Shown here piece after piece: positions 60,044-64,000 of a DNA stretch of 64,000 bases; positions within the stretch are counted from its first letter, which is position 1; each line of letters opens with the position of its first letter. Source of the DNA: Alentia gelatinosa (Eukaryota > Annelida > Polychaeta > Phyllodocida > Polynoidae). The stretch covers positions 76,333,193 to 76,397,192 of the forward strand of contig OX465579.1 in assembly GCA_950022655.1 (NCBI GenBank), in the 5' to 3' direction. The position numbers and the translations under genes are program-made. The notes beneath the pieces were generated by a model. The model saw only the letters and a list, made by a program, of their open reading frames with translations. It did not search any database and was not told where the DNA came from.

Positions 60044-61006
60044 TGTTATTATATACCTATGCACAAAGTCAGTGTAAATACATACTGCTCCTGGGGGTAT
60101 AGTTATTATACACAGAATGCACTGTACGCCATGAAACGTTGTACTGGTTACCTTGGATAGTGACAGACTGCATCCTTTGAGCCTTACCTGCACGCTTTGG
60201 GTGACAGAATGCACGCTTTGAAGAAATAATGCAATCTGATTGGTCGAGAGGCCAACAACAGAATTCTAGGTGCAAGATTCCAAAATGGCGGATCCCTTCA
60301 CTTTGCGAGTTCTGTGGCATCGTACAGAAACCAGGGAATGAGTTAGTGTGTACATTTATCAAACATCGAGGTAGAAAATGGGTACCAATCACGTGATACA
60401 CTTTAGATAGCTTAGATATGCGAGATCGGTCGATACGTACACAGACACTCACCGAGTGGGCGACTCGTAGATGTCAACAAACGGCGGAACGCCTGTCAGT
60501 CAGCGAAAACTTGATGGCGAGTGTTTGTATCGATCGGTGTAGCATATCTAAGCTATCTAAAGTGTATCACGTGAATCCTACACATTTGCTACCTCAATAT
60601 TTGGTAAATTTGTGCAATAACTCGTTCTGTGAGCTCAGTCAGACGCATCAGAACACGCGAAGTGAGAAAAAATAGTGTGACGTCATTATTGGGGATTCCC
60701 TACGCTCTGGGGAACCTGGGGCCTCTATCAGAATGTGTTAAATTCTAAAGCCCGGACTCACCTTGTGATCCACTTCCAGCATGTCTGCTAGCATACACAA
60801 CGTCTTTGCGAGTTGCAAAAAGTGACATCGACGTCGAATTACGGTCAGTTTTAGCTATGTAAGACCGAATTAAGGTATATAATAATATGAAACCATAGTG
60901 ATGGTGCCAATACAGGTTTGATTTACTCATTGTTTCGAACGAATTTCTCCGAAACTATTCATAAATCTACCCCGTATTGTCACCACAACTATGGTTTCAC
61001 ATAATA
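60044..61006 (-). mobile_element. MITE with attached hairpin, copy 2
   Basis: Inverse-orientation copy of 5921-6769. The core spans 60044-60888 (ends ATTATATACCTATG and AAGGTATATAATAAT), and the hairpin lies at about 60880-61006 (ACTATGGTTTC arms, CTACCCCGTATTGTCACC). It is 124 bp from POLD2 exon 61130-61231, close to the 5' splice site of the last intron. The long ORF over the exon runs into it, which is coincidental. Confidence 0.8.
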
Positions 61007-61129
61007 CTGTGCTGAGGTAAAGGCAACAGGATTTATCAGCAAGGGGCCTAGAGCACCAATGGGTTATCCACCTGCATACAATATGAAAAGTAGAAAGATA
61101 ATCAAAAAATATATAGGACAGACACAAAC

Positions 61130-61231
61130 CTTCAAATAACCTTGTGGAGAACTTGTCGTGGTTGGCTGTGAAATAGACGTGTGGTGTCTCTTGAACAATG
61201 AATGGGTCCTCTTCATAGTAGGGATAGCATC
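61130..61231 (-). CDS. POLD2: POLD2 penultimate coding exon
   Basis: 102 nt between acceptor TTTATTTCAG|GATGC and donor GAAG|GTTTGTG on the minus strand. With the last base of the upstream exon it codes GCYPYYEEDPFIVQETPHVY, then FTANHDKFSTRLFE. GCYP....DPF....PHVYF..N is a conserved block of the DNA polymerase delta B-subunit, whose calcineurin-like fold is catalytically inactive. Phase is 1 nt in from the previous exon and 1 nt out to the last exon; both joins are exact. The 5' splice site (GTTTGT) is a weak match to consensus, notable before a 20-kb intron. Confidence 0.95.
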
Positions 61232-61989
61232 CTGAAATAAACGCCAGTGTTTTATATATCAGGTCACTGTGGAATGATGCGTCCCTGGGGCCAGCTGCTA
61301 CATGACTGAAATCAACATGACACTTCCACTGCAATATCCTTGATTTACTTAAAATCCTTAGATATAATTCCCAAAATAAAACACAAGTACAAATACAAAG
61401 TCTAAGTCTTTCCATCATCGGTTTAACATCATCTTCAAGCGCAGGAAAGGAAAACATTTAGTGCTTTCATATTGCTACCTAATTGTACATAATGTTCTAA
61501 ACACATGTAAATCTTATAGATTTCTTATTTTCATTCAAAAGGCACCGATTTGAGGGAAATGTCGTGGGTTTTACTTTTCTATGGTGATTCGTAGGGTATG
61601 ACTTTAAGATGCTATTTTACAGTCCATCAGCAGAGGTGACGGCAGACTAGAACAGACTAACACGACAGAATATTGGCCATGGAGAACGACAGTGCTGCCA
61701 CCTGGTGAAGAAGGAGAAGGCTGGGTGACGGAAACCCCCACCGGTAGTACCAGTTGGTAAAAGATCTCATTCCCCACACACCATGGGCACAGGGCAGTAA
61801 ACATTCCTTAGCTACCTCGTTAGCGTTTGGTTAGAAGTGATATTTTACTCTGTACGGTTATATATCAAACAGTTGGTTTCAAATCAGAACGGTTCATCAT
61901 GATTGTCTTGGGGTTCCCTGGCCCGTTTGGATGTACAAATGTTCAGTTTCTTCACTGTTTTCTTTATAAAGAATATTTGTAGACTAAAA

Positions 61990-62646
61990 AGTTATCTTGA
62001 TATACATGCGAAAAGAATACATTAAAAGTCATGGTCTAACTGAGCCCATGACTGATAATAACAATAACAGTAAAAATAAAAGTAAGACGGATGAGACTGC
62101 TCAGGCACTGTTATCTGGCCATGTAGTTACTGATACTGATTCTAATAATAGGACTCTCCGTTCTCAATCTAATCTCCAGTTTAAGTTGACTAGACCTCAT
62201 AGTGAGTTTTTTAAGAAGTCACCCAAGTATAGGGGTGTGAAGCTATGGAATTCCCTTCCTGAAGAAATTCAGAAACTCCCATGTAAAACCAGCTTTAAGA
62301 ATGGTATTGCCCGCTTGCCTGATCTCTAACCACACTACAGTGTAATTGGTCGATTAGATGCTCCCCCCCCCTACTAATGTACTCATCATCATTCCCATAC
62401 TCATTATTACGCTACCTTATGCTTGTATTAATTATTCTGGTTCCACAAATTATGTGTGCCAGATTTCATTTTTCAGGTGTTTACTAGCTAATTAATCTTT
62501 CCACTTATTATCAACTTATGTAATCTTTTGAGACTTGTATTTAACTACATTGATATTTGCAACAGTCCTGATTATGTATTCTTATAATGGAAGACCACCT
62601 ATCTTCAGGTGAATTATATGTGAAATAAAAAAAAAATTAAAAAAAT
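61990..62646 (+). mobile_element. 5'-truncated LINE (CR1/L2-like 3' end) with A-rich tail
   Basis: An open frame (about 61997-62329) ends in FFKKSPKYRGVKLWNSLPEE, IQKLPCKTSFKNG, the C-terminal signature seen after the reverse transcriptase in CR1/L2-type LINEs. The 32034-32100 end of the minus-strand LINE has a related MRSVKYHGGVKW. A 3' UTR of about 300 bp follows, with a C9 run, AATAAA and an A-rich tail ending near 62646. It lies in the 2-kb POLD2 intron, antisense to the gene. Confidence 0.75.
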
Positions 62647-62879
62647 GCTGCGTGTCAGATCTATCACAAAATGATACACATTCCACTTGGAATAGACAAG
62701 TAAAAGATGAATTAACAATCTTTCATTTCGTGAGGATTATATTGGTAATTAATCTATACTGTGAGGTGGAATTTCTATAATGACGGCTGTATAGGCAGGT
62801 ATTCCATTACAATGTGGGTCTATATACGGCTTCTTTATAACTGAAACTGAATATGTGATCATTCTATGGACGGAATCCC

Positions 62880-63060
62880 CATAACTAAAGCAGGGATGTC
62901 AGTTGAAAATATGTTTCATGTGGCGCCAGAGACCGAGATCCAGTAGAAAATAGATCGATGCCGACCATAGCGTGGGGTTAAGCCACTGTTTTATTGGCTC
63001 AAATGAAGCTCAATCAGTATCTTCTCTGTTCTACACAAGGAAAACAAATTCTATCAGAGT
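62880..63060. repeat. Dispersed repeat (GAGGCTCAATTAATA family), copy
   Basis: GGGATGTCAGTTG, TGGGGTTAAGCCACTGTTTT, AAATGAAGCTCAATCAGTAT and TTCTACACAAGG line up with the 39975-40200, 42830-43180 and 26070-26200 copies. Confidence 0.6.
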
Positions 63061-63312
63061 GGCTACAAACTGGCGATGACAAAATTCTTTTAAAGTCCAC
63101 ATCCAAATAAAACGATAAATGTTTATTCTAGACAAGTTAACTCTTAACCATCCATTCCTATCCACTTATTTTGGCTTTACTACCTAAGTTTCATAACGCC
63201 ATATCTCGAACTATTATAAACTAATATAATATATAATGAAGAATAGAAAGGGTATTTTCATGGACAGAATGGAAAGCTGACATTTCTGCCAGTGAGGGCT
63301 ATATACACATAC

Positions 63313-63440
63313 CAAGCGTGTCTGGGGCGGTCGGGGCCATGTGACCCCACACCAGTGTCCTCTCCAAGATGTCGAGTGGATCGTCCAGTTGACTGTATCG
63401 ATAGACGTCCAGTACTGGCTGACCACTGTGTCCCATCAAC
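63313..63440 (-). CDS. POLD2: POLD2 antepenultimate coding exon
   Basis: 128 nt between acceptor AATGTAG|GTTGATG and donor GCTTG|GTATGTG on the minus strand. After the first base it codes LMGHSGQPVLDVYRYSQLDD, PLDILERTLVWGHMAPTAPD, TL. GTSGQ/GHSGQ, D.LDILE.TL.W.H.APTAPDTLG is diagnostic for the DNA polymerase delta B-subunit. The last base G joins GA of the next exon to give Gly. Upstream exons lie beyond the window edge, as nothing similar was seen at 63600-64000. The acceptor polypyrimidine tract is short. Confidence 0.95.
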
Positions 63441-63530
63441 CTACATTTAAAAAACGTTAAATACCATTAATTCTATATAACAAATAATATCATACCATGG
63501 ACAGATAGGAAACAAGGCAGGGTATTTATA

Positions 63531-63583
63531 GGTTGACTGCGGCGATAGATATTCTGTACCGGCTGATTACTGTGTCCCATCAA
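63531..63583 (-). pseudogene. Decayed partial duplicate of the POLD2 128-nt exon
   Basis: 53 bp here align without gaps to 63388-63440 with ten differences. The translated copy reads LMGHSNQPVQNIYRRSQ. The position of the splice acceptor AG is TG (CCATGTGG in place of AATGTAGG), so it should not be spliced. The offset of 143 bp indicates a local tandem duplication that included the exon's 5' part and some intron. Confidence 0.7.
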
Positions 63584-63715
63584 CCCACATGGCAAATGAT
63601 TTTATATCATTAGCAGATCGTTAGAAAACAAGAGGGGTTTTCCCCATGACATACACATGGATTACGTATAAGCTTTTATTGAGCGTGAGACTCTCAGGTA
63701 TTGTGCAAAGTTTAA

Positions 63716-63913
63716 GGAGAGGTTATAGACTATCAGCGGGCTACACACACTAACACTTCACTCTCTATATGCCAACTGTGTGGCATTGGTAAAGTGCAGA
63801 GGGCCAATGTCTTAGGGGAGTGCCCAACTGACCATAACCTAAGGCGCCTCATTGACCCTCTGGTGTTCGACATGTTTGGACCACCAGTTGGCATCAGCAG
63901 CAGCTTCAAGTGA
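63716..63913 (+). pseudogene. 66-codon open segment ending CQLCGIGKVQRANVLGECPT (possible LINE end)
   Basis: The frame between TAA (63713) and TGA (63911) reads EVIDYQRATHTNTSLSICQL, CGIGKVQRANVLGECPTDHN, LRRLIDPLVFDMFGPP. The C..C ... ECP layout resembles cysteine-containing C-termini of some LINE reverse transcriptases. The match is weak and no upstream reverse transcriptase was found. Confidence 0.25.
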
Positions 63914-64000
63914 AGCTGGCGCCATCTAGCGGGATGTTCAGTTCCCGGTTTGGAAATGAAACGTCAGTGGTTTTCTCACGAAATTATCCGATTTTGCTCA

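Larger units (their letters stand above)
40860..61129 (-). other. Last intron of POLD2, about 20.3 kb
   Basis: Bounded by the donor GTTTGTGTC (minus, at 61129) and acceptor TTGTAG (at 40860). It contains SINEs, a CACTA-like element, tandem arrays, a recombinase remnant and the long repeat ORF. Apart from the entries listed inside it, no exon of another known gene was recognised. Confidence 0.85.

Noticed and set aside
60927..61457. Reading the whole 176-codon minus-strand ORF as one exon
   Set aside because: Only 61130-61231 matches POLD2. The flanks carry splice sites, and the downstream part lies in a MITE hairpin.
1..64000. CRISPR array, bacterial operon, rRNA or complete tRNA gene
   Set aside because: Tandem arrays here have no spacer structure; no rRNA or intact tRNA was recognised; spliced exons show a eukaryotic genome.

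Overview
This is a repeat-rich, intron-rich animal nuclear sequence, most likely from a marine invertebrate. Evidence: spliced exons with GT-AG introns, LINE and tRNA-derived SINE copies, many foldback DNA elements, long minisatellites and more than ten G or C homopolymer runs. The SINE tails (GACGTTAAA followed by AAAC repeats) resemble those known from molluscs, but the sequence alone does not fix the phylum.

One conserved gene is recognised. On the minus strand lie the last three coding exons of POLD2, the B-subunit (p50) of DNA polymerase delta: 63440-63313, 61231-61130 and 40859-40702, with a polyadenylation signal near 40439. Splice sites and codon phases join exactly. The final intron is about 20.3 kb and fills nearly a third of the window. 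It holds a 60-bp tandem array with a long co-oriented ORF, a decayed tyrosine recombinase, SINEs, a CACTA-like transposon and a candidate cassette exon. A decayed duplicate of part of the 128-bp exon lies just upstream of it.

Region by region: 0-3 kb holds an inverted-repeat element and three tandem arrays, one of which (11-bp unit) switches strand in the middle. 5-10 kb is packed with foldback/MITE elements. 12.4-12.7 kb has E-boxes plus a CRE. 14.6-15.7 kb is a decayed LINE ORF1. 17.3-17.6 kb has three CREs. 19.1 kb is the first of three CACTA-like elements. 23.8-24.1 kb is promoter-like (octamer, CRE, ETS sites). 28.7-28.9 kb has three copies of a 10-bp palindrome beside a TATA-like box. 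31.9-35.2 kb is a decayed minus-strand LINE (endonuclease plus reverse transcriptase) interrupted by a minisatellite and a foldback element. 35.4-36.0 kb is the second CACTA-like element. 37.7-38.0 kb is a (GGA)n array. 40.4-63.4 kb is POLD2 and its introns.

Most of the window is transposon-derived or unassigned. The observations most worth following are the 20-residue repeat ORF at 46.8-47.7 kb, where all six third-codon-position variants in the repeat units are silent; the CACTA-like family with a reconstructable empty site; and the POLD2 intron and exon oddities.
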